Source: Cyclobacterium lianum (GTDB lineage: Bacteria; Bacteroidota; Bacteroidia; Cytophagales; Cyclobacteriaceae). Taken from it: 64,000 nucleotides of DNA. The DNA is taken from positions 124,001 through 188,000 of the forward strand of contig NZ_FRCY01000005.1 in NCBI RefSeq assembly GCF_900143075.1, read 5' to 3'. Position numbers and translations under genes: made by a program. Positions 45,196 through 54,219 of this stretch are shown one piece after another. Position 1 is the first letter of the stretch, and every line of letters starts with the position of its first letter. The notes under the pieces were generated by a model. It did not search any database. It was not told the origin of the DNA and saw nothing but the letters and a program-made list of their open reading frames with translations.

Positions 45196-46671
45196 ATGAA
45201 CATTTCAAAAACGCTGAAGAAAATGAAATCCACATACATTAAGTCCCTGCTCTTGCTACTGATATCCGGCTTTACCGCCTGTGAAGCGGTAGTTGATGAC
45301 CTGAACACGGATCCCAACAATCCTACAGATGCTTCAGCTGAGCTGATGCTCACTGGTGTACAACTGGCCGACATGTCCATTCACGAGGGCCATACGGCAC
45401 GGGTGGCCGGCATGTGGTCGGGTTATTTTACGGGCATTGCCCGGCAGTACCCCGATTTCAGCAATTACAATGCGACCGGTGCCACTTTTGATCAAATCTG
45501 GGAAAACATATATGCTGCAGTTGTAAACAATGGCAATATCATCATTGAGAAATCACAAGGCCTGGATAACCGATTGATGATCGGCATCGTGAAGGTAATT
45601 CAGGCGCATGCCCTGGGCACTGCAGCGGCCTGCTGGGGCGATATACCGTTTACTGAAACCGGAAATATCAGGACCTTTCCAAATCCAAAATTTGATCCGC
45701 AGGAGGAGGTGTACCAAAACCTGCAGTTGATGCTGGATGAAGCCCTGGAATTGCTTCAGTCGGGTCTGGGTTCAGTTTCTCCCGATGCCGACATATTCTT
45801 GCAGGGTGACGGTCAAAAATGGATTGAAGTTGCCCATACCCTCAAAGCAAGATTATACCTGGAGCAACGCAACTACCCTGCTGCCTTTGAGCAAGCCGCG
45901 TTGGGTATAAGCAGTCCTGAAAACTCCCTGATGGCCCCCCATGGCACGGTTATCAATAGCAATGAAAACCTGATGTTTGCTTTTCTGCAGCGGGGACGAT
46001 CAGGTGACATGAGCTCTCTGAATACCTACCTGAGCAAAATACTTAATCCGGAAAACGCGGCATACAAAGGAAACCCCAAAACCAACGAAGAGGCGCGGTT
46101 TCAGTATTATTTCCTGAACACGGACAACCTGGCCAACATCACGCCCAACACCTCGAGTGAAGAGGGTAACAGCGGGATTTTTGCCCGGGATGCTTCCTTC
46201 CCCCTCATCACCTATCAGGAAAATTTGCTGATCCAGGCCGAAGCGGGCATGAGAGCAGAGGGCTTTGAGACAGGGCTGGAACGGTTAAATGCCTACCGTT
46301 CCTACCTGCAATCGGGTGCATCGATGCATCCCAGCTACAGTGAGGGCTCCCTGGCATTTCGCTATGAACCCTATGAGCGCGCAGATTTTTCCGAAAGCGG
46401 TATGGCGTATAAAGCCGGAATGGATGAAAATGAATCCCTGCTCCATGAAATCCTTTTGGAAAGATATGTGGCGTTCTTCGGCCAAAAGCTTGGGTTTATC
46501 GATATCAGGAGGACAAGGATGGAGAAAGCAGGCGTACGTCCTACACCTAATGTGGGAAATGCCCTGCCGGAGAGATTTTTGTACAGCCAGAATGAGATCA
46601 ACTCCAATACAAATGCACCGTCTCCCGTCCCGGGCCTATTTAACCCTACACCGGTTAATGTTAGTCCCTGA
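45196..46671 (+). CDS. SusD/RagB-family substrate-binding lipoprotein
   Basis: 491 aa. Lipoprotein signal ending in FTAC (Cys29 counting from ATG 45196; an internal ATG at 45223 gives a more typical signal start, MKSTYIKSLLLLLISGF). The content fits the SusD-like PF12771 group: DLNTDPNNPTDASAELMLTGVQ, AACWGDIPFTETGN, KARLYLEQRNYPAAFEQA and the C-terminal FGQKLGFIDIRRTRMEKAG. It forms the lid of the SusC channel and captures ligand at the cell surface. One base after susC, so co-transcribed. Confidence 0.95.
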   Translation: MNISKTLKKMKSTYIKSLLLLLISGFTACEAVVDDLNTDPNNPTDASAELMLTGVQLADMSIHEGHTARVAGMWSGYFTGIARQYPDFSNYNATGATFDQIWENIYAAVVNNGNIIIEKSQGLDNRLMIGIVKVIQAHALGTAAACWGDIPFTETGNIRTFPNPKFDPQEEVYQNLQLMLDEALELLQSGLGSVSPDADIFLQGDGQKWIEVAHTLKARLYLEQRNYPAAFEQAALGISSPENSLMAPHGTVINSNENLMFAFLQRGRSGDMSSLNTYLSKILNPENAAYKGNPKTNEEARFQYYFLNTDNLANITPNTSSEEGNSGIFARDASFPLITYQENLLIQAEAGMRAEGFETGLERLNAYRSYLQSGASMHPSYSEGSLAFRYEPYERADFSESGMAYKAGMDENESLLHEILLERYVAFFGQKLGFIDIRRTRMEKAGVRPTPNVGNALPERFLYSQNEINSNTNAPSPVPGLFNPTPVNVSP

Positions 46672-46712
46672 TCAAGCGTGCACTTTACAAAAAATACAAA
46701 ATCAAAAGGCTG

Positions 46713-46749
46713 AAATCATCATTAGCCCCACTGGGCAATGGTGATTTTT
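46713..46749 (+). terminator. Intrinsic terminator between susD and ggt
   Basis: AAATCATCATT (46713-46723) and AATGGTGATTT (46737-46747) form an 11-pair stem with one G-U pair, extended inside by GCCC/GGGC around CACT, followed by T residues to 46749. It is a good rho-independent terminator or attenuator 42 bases after susD and 47 bases before the ggt start. Confidence 0.8.
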
Positions 46750-46795
46750 ACCTGTTAAAAATTCTACAGCACTCGAAAAATCAACAGATAAAAAG

Positions 46796-48499
46796 ATGAA
46801 AAAATCAATTCTAATCAGCCTGGTTCTTTTCGGCATGATTCCTCACCTTTCCGCTCAGGCCCAGATCAGAAGTACCGGCAAGAGCTTCGCAACCAGATCA
46901 GAAACCATCGCAAAAAATGGCATGGCTGCTACCAGTCACCCTCTTGCTACTGAGACCGCCCTGGAGGTGCTCAGAAACGGGGGCAATGCGGTAGATGCTG
47001 CCATTGCCGCCAATGCGGTGCTGGGTCTGGTAGAACCCACCGGCAACGGTATCGGCGGCGATATATTTGCCATTGTCTGGGATGAAGCATCACAAAAGCT
47101 TCATGCGATCAATGGAAGCGGACGTTCACCCAAAAGTCTTGATATTGACTATTTTCAGGAAAAAGGATTTAATGTCATCCCCTATCTGGGTCCGCTGCCG
47201 GTATCTGTACCTGGTTGTGTGGATGGCTGGTACACGCTCCATGAAAGATTCGGATCTGTTCCGATGAAAGACCTCCTACAGCCCGCCATCGATTATGCGA
47301 TCGAGGGGTTTCCGGTGAGTGAAATCATCGCCGCCCGCTGGGCACGTGAAGTTCCAAGGAGAATTCAGTATCCGGGGTTCAGGGAAACCTTTACTTTCGA
47401 TGGACAAGCCCCGAAAAAGGGAGAAATTTTCAAAAATCCGGATTTGGCCAATACCCTGAGCATGATCGCAGCAGGAGGCAGGGATGCATTTTATAAAGGA
47501 GAAATCGCCCGGACCATAGCAGCTTATATGGACGAAAACGGAGGGTTCCTTTCCTACGAAGACCTGGCTGAGCATCGCTCCGAATGGATAGAACCTGTCT
47601 CCACCAATTACAGAGGCTACGATATCTGGGAGCTGCCACCCAATGGCCAAGGTATTGCAGCCCTGCAAATCCTGAATATACTGGAAGGTTTTGACCTCAG
47701 CGCGATGGGTTTCGGTAGCGCAGACTATATCCACACCTTTACCGAAGCAAAAAAACTGGCTTATGAAGACCGGGCTAAATATTACGCCGATATGGATTTC
47801 AATGACATTCCTGTTGAGGAATTGATTTCCAAGGAGTACGCAGAACGGCGAAGAAGCCTGATCGACCCCAATGCTGCGGCCACCACACTGGATGCCGGCG
47901 AGCTCAATCAGGGCAGCACCATTTACCTGACCACAGCAGACAAGGAGGGCAATATGGTAAGCCTTATTCAAAGCAATTATGGAGGTATGGGTTCGGGTAT
48001 GGTACCTACAGGGCTCGGTTTTGGCCTGCACAACCGGGGACAGATGTTCAATGTCAGGGATAGCGGGCATTTCAATGCCTTCGAACCTGGAAAACGACCC
48101 TTTCACACCATTATTCCAGCCTTTATTACCCGGGATGGCAAGCCTTTTATGAGTTTTGGGTTGATGGGCGGAGCCATTCAGCCGCAGGGGCACGCTCAGA
48201 TCGTAATCAATATGATTGATTTTGGCATGAACGTGCAGGAGGCAGGAGATGCACCACGTATCAACCATACCGGATCATCTGAACCCACCGGCTCTGTGAT
48301 GGAAGATGGCGGGACGTTGTACCTGGAATATGGCATCGATTACGAAGAAATCAGAAGTCTGATCAAGCTGGGACATGACGTAAAATACGGCAGGCCGGAT
48401 GGCTTTGGAGGATACCAGGGGATCATGTACGATTACGAAAACAAGGTTTACTACGGTGCTTCCGAATCGCGGAAAGATGGCTATGCCGGGGGCTTTTAA
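46796..48499 (+). CDS. ggt: Periplasmic gamma-glutamyltransferase family protein
   Basis: 567 aa precursor with a signal peptide (LVLFGMIPHLSAQAQ). It belongs to the Ntn-hydrolase GGT family: NGMAATSHPLATETALEVLRNGGNAVDAAIAA near the start, then autocleavage before the catalytic threonine. The nucleophile should be T375 in QGSTIYLTTADKEGNMVSL; the second threonine usual at the next position is isoleucine. The GMGSGMVPTGLGFGLHNR loop and FGLMGGAIQPQGHAQI follow. It hydrolyses or transfers gamma-glutamyl groups, for example from glutathione; some family members are cephalosporin acylases. Downstream of SusCD but behind a terminator. Confidence 0.93.
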   Translation: MKKSILISLVLFGMIPHLSAQAQIRSTGKSFATRSETIAKNGMAATSHPLATETALEVLRNGGNAVDAAIAANAVLGLVEPTGNGIGGDIFAIVWDEASQKLHAINGSGRSPKSLDIDYFQEKGFNVIPYLGPLPVSVPGCVDGWYTLHERFGSVPMKDLLQPAIDYAIEGFPVSEIIAARWAREVPRRIQYPGFRETFTFDGQAPKKGEIFKNPDLANTLSMIAAGGRDAFYKGEIARTIAAYMDENGGFLSYEDLAEHRSEWIEPVSTNYRGYDIWELPPNGQGIAALQILNILEGFDLSAMGFGSADYIHTFTEAKKLAYEDRAKYYADMDFNDIPVEELISKEYAERRRSLIDPNAAATTLDAGELNQGSTIYLTTADKEGNMVSLIQSNYGGMGSGMVPTGLGFGLHNRGQMFNVRDSGHFNAFEPGKRPFHTIIPAFITRDGKPFMSFGLMGGAIQPQGHAQIVINMIDFGMNVQEAGDAPRINHTGSSEPTGSVMEDGGTLYLEYGIDYEEIRSLIKLGHDVKYGRPDGFGGYQGIMYDYENKVYYGASESRKDGYAGGF

Positions 48500-48607
48500 G
48501 GCACTGCCTGGAAAGGCCATCCAAAGCTGAAGTACAAGGCCCAATTTCAGGCGTAGCACAATGAGAGTAATGGTGTAACGCAAAAATGTACTCCGTTGAA
48601 CTGACTG

Positions 48608-48652
48608 CAGGTATACCAAAGGGACTCCGGAATTGGTATACCTGTATTTTTT
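48608..48652 (+). terminator. Intrinsic terminator of ggt
   Basis: CAGGTATACCAA (48608-48619) and TTGGTATACCTG (48633-48644) form a perfect 12-pair stem, followed by TATTTTTT. About 108 bases after the ggt stop. Confidence 0.88.
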
Positions 48653-48804
48653 ATCGTCAGTTGGCAAATTTATTGCATGGATCGGGATAGGCAAAAATGC
48701 TTTAAACAAGATATTTCCCCGAAATCAGATTCTCATTTTCTGTTGCTGAAATTTTCAAACAGCTAAAATCCAATGATTTCAATAAATTTTCTAAATAAAA
48801 TTCA

Positions 48805-48812
48805 TACTTTTG
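48805..48812 (+). promoter_or_regulatory. -7 promoter element of typA
   Basis: TACTTTTG matches TAnnTTTG exactly and ends 19 bases before the typA ATG in an AT-rich stretch; no clear -33 TTTG. Confidence 0.55.
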
Positions 48813-48831
48813 CACCTTAATTCAATTTCAC

Positions 48832-50640
48832 ATGCAGAGTATCCGTAATATTGCGATTATCGCACACGTTGACCATGGCAAAACAACCCTGGTAGACAAA
48901 ATCATCCACGCCTCAAAAATCTTCAGGGAAAACCAGCAATTCGAAGACCTGATCCTGGACAACAATGACCTCGAACGTGAACGGGGCATCACCATTCTAT
49001 CCAAAAATGTATCGGTCAGGTATCAGGATATCAAGATAAACATCATAGACACTCCAGGTCACGCCGATTTCGGTGGTGAAGTGGAGCGGGTATTAAAAAT
49101 GGCCGACGGGGTTATTTTGCTAGTAGATGCATTTGAGGGCCCCATGCCCCAAACCCGTTTTGTCCTGGGCAAAGCCCTGGAACTGGGGCTCACGCCTATC
49201 GTGGTGATCAACAAAGTCGATAAAGAAAATTGCCGGCCCGATGAAGTGCAGGAAGCCGTCTTTGAACTGATGTTTAATCTGGATGCTACGGAAGAGCAGT
49301 TGGAGTTTCACACCCTTTACGGTTCTGCCAAAAATAACTGGATGGGACCTGACTGGAAAAAGCCTACAGATTCCATTATCCCCCTACTGGACGCCATTGT
49401 AAAATACATCCCCGAGCCTAAAATCGAGGAGGGCACCACACAAATGCAGATCACCTCTCTGGATTATTCAAACTTTGTAGGCAGAATTGCGATTGGGCGG
49501 GTAAAAAGAGGCCATATCATCGAAGGCCAGCAATATGCGCTCTGCAAAGCAGACGGGAGCACGAAACGGGTAAAAGTAAAGGAGGTCCATGTATTTGAAG
49601 GCCTTGGCAAAAATAAGGTGTCAGAAGTACAGCCCGGAGACATCTGCGCCATAACCGGCATAGAGGGCTTTGACATTGGCGATACCGTGGCAGACCTGGA
49701 AAACCCGGAAGCACTACCCAGGATCACCATTGATGAGCCTACCATGAACATGCTTTTCACCATCAACAATTCTCCCTTTTTTGGTAAGGAAGGCAAATTC
49801 GTCACCTCCCGGCACCTGAGGGATCGATTGATGAAGGAGACGGAAAAGAACCTGGCCCTGCGGGTGGAACCCACGGACAGCGAGGATAAGTTTCTGGTGT
49901 ATGGAAGAGGCATACTCCACTTGTCGGTTTTGATAGAGACCATGCGCAGGGAAGGATACGAAATACAGGTAGGACAGCCTCAGGTACTGTACAAGACCAT
50001 TGACGGGCAAAAATACGAACCTATCGAGACTTTGGTGGTAGATGTACCGGATACTTCCGCCGGCAAGGTGATCGAGCTGGCTACCCAGCGTAAGGGTGAG
50101 CTACTGGTCATGGAGCCAAAAGGTGACCTGCAGCACCTGGAATTTAAGATTCCCTCCAGAGGTCTCATTGGTTTGCGAAACAATGTATTGACCGCCACAC
50201 AGGGGGAAGCCATTATGAATCACCGATTTTCGGCCTACGAACCGTTCAAGGGTCCCATCCCCGGCCGGGTCAATGGCTCCCTGATTTCTATGGAAGGCGG
50301 TGCCTGCACAGCTTATGCCATAGATAAATTACAAGACAGGGGCTTCTTTTTTGTAGACCCAGGGGAAGAGTTGTATGCCGGACAGGTAATTGGCGAGCAC
50401 TCCCGGGACAATGACATTGTCGTCAATGTGCAGAAGGGCAAGCAGCTCACCAACATGCGGGCTTCAGGTTCGGATACCAATACAAAAATTGCGCCGGCCA
50501 GAAAATTCTCTCTGGAAGAAGCCATGGAGTATATCCAAAAGGATGAATACCTGGAGGTAACCCCAAAAAATATCAGGATGCGGAAAATCCACCTGAATGA
50601 AAACGAACGCAATAAAGCTGCAAAAATGCAGGACGCCTAA
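48832..50640 (+). CDS. typA: Ribosome-associated translational GTPase TypA/BipA
   Basis: 602 aa, the usual family length. G1 AHVDHGKTTLVDKI, G2 ERGITILSKN, G3 DTPGHADFGGEVERV, G4 NKVDKENCRP and the EF-G-like domains after it; the C-terminal part has the BipA-specific LVDVPDTSAGKVIELATQRKGE and PSRGLIGLRN. It is a cytoplasmic GTPase that binds 70S ribosomes and supports 50S assembly and growth under stress such as cold. Own promoter element and terminator; single-gene unit. Confidence 0.98.
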   Translation: MQSIRNIAIIAHVDHGKTTLVDKIIHASKIFRENQQFEDLILDNNDLERERGITILSKNVSVRYQDIKINIIDTPGHADFGGEVERVLKMADGVILLVDAFEGPMPQTRFVLGKALELGLTPIVVINKVDKENCRPDEVQEAVFELMFNLDATEEQLEFHTLYGSAKNNWMGPDWKKPTDSIIPLLDAIVKYIPEPKIEEGTTQMQITSLDYSNFVGRIAIGRVKRGHIIEGQQYALCKADGSTKRVKVKEVHVFEGLGKNKVSEVQPGDICAITGIEGFDIGDTVADLENPEALPRITIDEPTMNMLFTINNSPFFGKEGKFVTSRHLRDRLMKETEKNLALRVEPTDSEDKFLVYGRGILHLSVLIETMRREGYEIQVGQPQVLYKTIDGQKYEPIETLVVDVPDTSAGKVIELATQRKGELLVMEPKGDLQHLEFKIPSRGLIGLRNNVLTATQGEAIMNHRFSAYEPFKGPIPGRVNGSLISMEGGACTAYAIDKLQDRGFFFVDPGEELYAGQVIGEHSRDNDIVVNVQKGKQLTNMRASGSDTNTKIAPARKFSLEEAMEYIQKDEYLEVTPKNIRMRKIHLNENERNKAAKMQDA

Positions 50641-50650
50641 AGCTTAGGGA

Positions 50651-50681
50651 AAGGATGGAATTAATTTTCCATCCTTTTTTT
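50651..50681 (+). terminator. Intrinsic terminator of typA
   Basis: AAGGATGGAA (50651-50660) pairs with TTCCATCCTT (50667-50676) around TTAATT, followed by T residues to 50681. Ten bases after the typA stop. Confidence 0.92.
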
Positions 50682-50801
50682 AATTCTGCAGCAGTGATTG
50701 CCCATATTTACTTAAATTTACAGGCATAAATGAATGAATAGTCCCGCAGGGAAAAGTGCCTATTCAGGCTCCCTGGTGGAAAGCATACTATAGAAAAGAC
50801 C

Positions 50802-51776
50802 ATGAAGAAAATTGCAGTATTTACCTCAGGAGGAGATTCACCCGGTATGAATGCCTGTATCAGGGCGGTAGTCAGAACTGGTATTTACCATGAAATTGAT
50901 GTGTATGGCATCATGTATGGGTATGATGGAATGATCCATGGCAACATCAGGAAAATGCAGTCACATTCGGTCAGCAATATTTTGCAGCGAGGAGGAACCA
51001 TCCTGAAATCAGCGCGGAGTGAAGCATTCCGCACAAAAGAGGGGAGGAAAAAAGCCTATGAGGAGCTCAGCAAACATGGTATAGAGGGTTTGGTAGCCAT
51101 AGGTGGCGACGGCACATTCACCGGGGCCAAAATTTTCTTCGAGGAGTTTGGATTGCCCACAGTAGGCTGCCCTGGCACCATTGACAATGATATTTTTGGC
51201 ACAGATTACACCATTGGTTTTGATACGGCGGTAAACACCGCCCTGGAAGCCATCGATAAGATCCGGGATACCGCCGCTGCGCATGACCGTATCTTTTTTA
51301 TAGAGGTGATGGGAAGAGATAGCGGATATATCGCCATAGAGTGTGGCATAGGAGGAGGTGCGGAGCTGGTCATGGTACCTGAAACCACCACGACCATAGA
51401 CGAGGTGGTCAAGTCTCTGAAAGGACTAAGAAAATCCAAAACATCCAGTATCGTGATCGTGGCAGAAGGAGACGAAGAGGGTGGTGCTGCCGAAATCATG
51501 GACAAGGTCAAGTCCCGATTTAAGGGAGAAGACAAGGAATTTAAGGTGACTACTTTGGGACACATCCAAAGAGGAGGCAGCCCGACAGCAAAGGACAGGA
51601 TATTGGGTAGCAGGAGTGGAATGGCGGCTGTAGAAGGTCTGCTTAAGGGAGAGTCTAACTGCATGGCAGGAATTATAAATGACCAGGTCATCTATTCTCC
51701 CTTCGATGCATGTATCAACAAGAGTAAACCCCTGAAAGACGAGTACCTCAGGCTTCAGGAGCTGCTGAGCATCTGA
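50802..51776 (+). CDS. pfkA: ATP-dependent 6-phosphofructokinase
   Basis: 324 aa. Phosphorylates fructose 6-phosphate to fructose 1,6-bisphosphate in glycolysis. Motifs: VFTSGGDSPGMNACIRAVV for ATP, IGGDGTFTGA (Gly after GGD points to ATP rather than pyrophosphate), GCPGTIDNDIFGTDYTIGFDTA with the catalytic Asp, and FIEVMGRDSGYIA. Length and motifs are those of the bacterial PfkA group A. The next gene starts two bases after the stop. Confidence 0.97.
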   Translation: MKKIAVFTSGGDSPGMNACIRAVVRTGIYHEIDVYGIMYGYDGMIHGNIRKMQSHSVSNILQRGGTILKSARSEAFRTKEGRKKAYEELSKHGIEGLVAIGGDGTFTGAKIFFEEFGLPTVGCPGTIDNDIFGTDYTIGFDTAVNTALEAIDKIRDTAAAHDRIFFIEVMGRDSGYIAIECGIGGGAELVMVPETTTTIDEVVKSLKGLRKSKTSSIVIVAEGDEEGGAAEIMDKVKSRFKGEDKEFKVTTLGHIQRGGSPTAKDRILGSRSGMAAVEGLLKGESNCMAGIINDQVIYSPFDACINKSKPLKDEYLRLQELLSI

Positions 51777-51777
51777 C

Positions 51778-52140
51778 ATGGGCTTTATACCGATATTCAT
51801 ATCTCTGGGCGGTTTTGTTTTCCTTTTTATCATCCTTGTGCATTACAACCTCTCACAAAAAAAGAAAACCATACAGGCCGGACTGGCAGAGATTTTTCAG
51901 GTACTGGATCAATTAAGCCATAACGAGCAGAAAGTTGAAGGTGAAAGTGATCTTGATTGGGCTGAGGAAAGGTTTGCGGCAATACGCCAATCACCACAGG
52001 CAGCGAATTCTTCGGACACTATTGCTTTGGCCGGAAGAAAAATTCGTCAAATGAAACAACTCAGACGGGAGCACAATCAGCTGCTGAAGAGCAAGCCCTA
52101 TTCCTTTGCTGCCCGGCTGACCGGTCACCGGCTCATCTGA
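51778..52140 (+). CDS. Small membrane-anchored hypothetical protein
   Basis: 120 aa. One N-terminal hydrophobic span (IPIFISLGGFVFLFIILVHY) followed by a charged, mostly helical tail (LAEIFQVLDQLSHNEQKVEGES; KIRQMKQLRREHNQLLKSKPYS), probably coiled-coil and cytoplasmic. No family recognised, although similar anchored helical proteins next to pfkA or miaA are plausible in this lineage. Starts two bases after pfkA and overlaps the end of the convergent miaA by 16 bases. Confidence 0.7.
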   Translation: MGFIPIFISLGGFVFLFIILVHYNLSQKKKTIQAGLAEIFQVLDQLSHNEQKVEGESDLDWAEERFAAIRQSPQAANSSDTIALAGRKIRQMKQLRREHNQLLKSKPYSFAARLTGHRLI

Positions 52141-53039
52141 GCGGTTACCCAGGATATGATCTCTGTACTTTTCTCCGGGTGAAACCAGGTATAGTCAGGA
52201 TCTCTCCTGAACCAGGTCAATTGCCGTTTGGCATACCTTCTTGAATTTCGCTTGAGCAGCCTGATCGCCTCTGTTTTGTCATAGTCCCCCTCCATGTAGC
52301 CGAAGATCTCCTGATAACCAACGGTCTGCAGCGCATTCAAGCGCCTGTATGGGTACAAGCCGGCGGCTTCTTCAAACAACCCCTGCCGGATCATGGCATC
52401 CATTCGCTGCTCTATACGGGAGTATAGCTCTTCCCTCTCCCTGCATAGTGCCAATTTTATCGTCCTGAACGGTCTTTGCTTCCTTTCCCTAACCCGGTAA
52501 TGACTGTATGGTTTACCGGTGCTCAGGCAGACTTCCAGCGCCCTGATCAGTCTTTGGGGATTGTTCAGATCTACCTTAGCGTAATAGTCAGGATCCAGTT
52601 CCAATAATTTTTTTTGCAGATAGACCAGTCCAATCCTTCGGTAGTCAAGATTTAGCTGTTCCCGGATCTGGGGTTGTGCCGGGGGCATTTCATCAAGTCC
52701 ACCCACCACTGCATCGATGTATAAACCCGATCCTCCTGTTAGGATAATCATATCCATCTCGTTAAATAGCCGCTCTATCAATACCAGGGCATCTTTTTCA
52801 AAGGCTTTTACGTCATAGCTATCGTGAATGGACTTGTTGTCGATAAGGTAATGATCGGCTTCCTCCAGGTTTTTTTTTGTGGGTTTGGCAGTACCTACAT
52901 TCATTTCCCGAAAAAATTGTCTACTATCCGATGATATAATAGCAGTATTAAATTTTTTGGCTAAATTTATGCACAAATCAGTTTTGCCTACAGCAGTTGG
53001 ACCGGCGACGACTAAAAGTATTTTGTTGATGGGAGTCAA
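52125..53039 (-). CDS. miaA: tRNA dimethylallyltransferase
   Basis: 304 aa. Adds the dimethylallyl group to A37 of tRNAs reading UNN codons. P-loop LLVVAGPTAVGKTDLCINLAKK, then SSDSRQFFREMNVGTAKP, ILTGGSGLYIDAVVGGLDEMPP and LNNPQRLIRALEVCLSTGKP, with the C-terminal KRNSRRYAKRQLTWFRRDP. There is no ATG near the beginning: the start is TTG at 53039 (TTG ACT CCC ATC), six codons before the P-loop strand, which fits the family length. Divergent from the receiver-Hpt gene with 47 bases between. Confidence 0.96.
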   Translation of the reverse strand: MTPINKILLVVAGPTAVGKTDLCINLAKKFNTAIISSDSRQFFREMNVGTAKPTKKNLEEADHYLIDNKSIHDSYDVKAFEKDALVLIERLFNEMDMIILTGGSGLYIDAVVGGLDEMPPAQPQIREQLNLDYRRIGLVYLQKKLLELDPDYYAKVDLNNPQRLIRALEVCLSTGKPYSHYRVRERKQRPFRTIKLALCREREELYSRIEQRMDAMIRQGLFEEAAGLYPYRRLNALQTVGYQEIFGYMEGDYDKTEAIRLLKRNSRRYAKRQLTWFRRDPDYTWFHPEKSTEIISWVTAQMSR

Positions 53040-53086
53040 ATTTTGTGAAACCTGAAATAGAATCCCGAAGTTAAGTAATTTCAGCT

Positions 53087-53845
53087 ATGAAAAACAAAAA
53101 AGTCCTGATCGTTGATGACAATGCCCTGAACCGCAGGGTTTTCGAAAATGTAATCGGACACAATTATTTTTTTGAATCGGCTTCCGATGGTATGGAAGCC
53201 ATCGAGATGCTCAGAAAAAACAGCTACGATATTGTACTGATGGACATACAAATGCCGAAACTCGATGGCATTTCCTGTCTGAAAATCATCAAAGAAGAGG
53301 AGATCACCGATATTCCCATTATTGCCATTTCTGCCTACTCCAACCAGGGGGACCGGGAGTATTTTTTATCCACCGGTTTTGACGATTTCATTGCCAAGCC
53401 AGTGAAACCCAAGGACCTGCTCGAAACCATTCACCACCATTTACAGCCTGGTATGCCTCCTGCAGCAGGTAAAGAAAATGAACCGGATAATGAAGCTGAT
53501 CTCAATGAATCGGTCATTCATCAGCTATTAAAATACCACAATCTGGACAACATCAAAGCGGTATATCACGACTTTCTGGAAGAGGCTGAGAGCCTGACTG
53601 AGGAAATAAAAAATTTGGCAGAATTGAAAAAATTTGAGGAAATTGGCGAAAAACTTCACATATTGAAAGGAAATTCAGGGACATTGGGGGTCTTTGTGAT
53701 CCATAAGGCGACTGCCGGATTTGAAAAGAAAATCAAGCAATCCAGCCACAATGACATTCAGAAAGACATAGCACAGCTTGAGGAAGGCCTGAAAACCTAT
53801 CGAAAGCTTATTGAAAACGATAAAATATTTACAAAATATGAGTGA
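53087..53845 (+). CDS. Receiver-Hpt phosphorelay protein
   Basis: 252 aa. Residues 1-120 are a CheY-like receiver with acidic pocket D10/D11, phosphoacceptor D53 in LMDIQMPKLDG, the conserved Ser in AISAYS and K104 in FIAKPVK. After an acidic linker, residues about 140-245 are a helical histidine phosphotransfer domain with phosphohistidine H191 in LHILKGNSGTLG, a close match to the Hpt motif HxLKGxSxxLG. It can thus take and pass phosphate in a multistep relay, but no histidine kinase is adjacent. The start of the following receiver overlaps its stop by eight bases, so the two are coupled. Confidence 0.92.
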   Translation: MKNKKVLIVDDNALNRRVFENVIGHNYFFESASDGMEAIEMLRKNSYDIVLMDIQMPKLDGISCLKIIKEEEITDIPIIAISAYSNQGDREYFLSTGFDDFIAKPVKPKDLLETIHHHLQPGMPPAAGKENEPDNEADLNESVIHQLLKYHNLDNIKAVYHDFLEEAESLTEEIKNLAELKKFEEIGEKLHILKGNSGTLGVFVIHKATAGFEKKIKQSSHNDIQKDIAQLEEGLKTYRKLIENDKIFTKYE

Positions 53846-54218
53846 GTCCAAAAAAGTGTTGGTGGCAGAAGACAGCTCTGTAATCATCAATTTGACAAAA
53901 AACGTTTTGCTTTTTGAAAACTTTCATATTACAGCGGTCAAAAATGGACAGCAGGTGTTGGACAAGCTGGCCAAAGAGGATTTCGACCTGATCTTGATGG
54001 ACATCAATATGCCAGTCATGGACGGTATCGCCTGTACCAAAGCCATCCGCAAACTCCCGGATGACAAAAAATCAGGCATTCCAATCATCGCCATCACCGG
54101 AAATTATAAAAATTTTACCCTGGACGATTTTAAAAAAGCAGGATTGGACGATTACGTGCAAAAACCACTTGATTACGATTTGTTGCTTTCCACGGTGAAA
54201 AAACATATTTTCAAATAG
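53838..54218 (+). CDS. Single-domain response regulator
   Basis: 126 aa from the ATG at 53838, inside the end of the previous gene. CheY-like: acidic pocket E11/D12, phosphoacceptor D55 in LILMDINMPVMDG, T87 in AITGNY and K109 in VQKPLDY. No output domain. Its likely partner is the Hpt domain encoded just upstream, making a two-protein phosphorelay segment of unknown input and output. Confidence 0.93.
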   Translation: MSESKKVLVAEDSSVIINLTKNVLLFENFHITAVKNGQQVLDKLAKEDFDLILMDINMPVMDGIACTKAIRKLPDDKKSGIPIIAITGNYKNFTLDDFKKAGLDDYVQKPLDYDLLLSTVKKHIFK

Positions 54219-54219
54219 A

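Larger units (their letters stand above)
48500..48831. other. Intergenic region, ggt end to typA start
   Basis: 332 bases holding the ggt terminator at 48608-48652 and the typA promoter element at 48805-48812, both listed separately. No gene between them. Confidence 0.7.

Noticed and set aside
47276-48268. 330-codon minus-strand ORF opposite ggt
   Set aside because: Lies entirely antisense to the well-supported ggt gene and its translation is rich in Cys/His without any family character; a shadow of codon bias.
41937-48499. Calling susC-susD-ggt a simple three-gene operon
   Set aside because: A strong hairpin with U-tail separates susD and ggt, so full co-transcription cannot be assumed.
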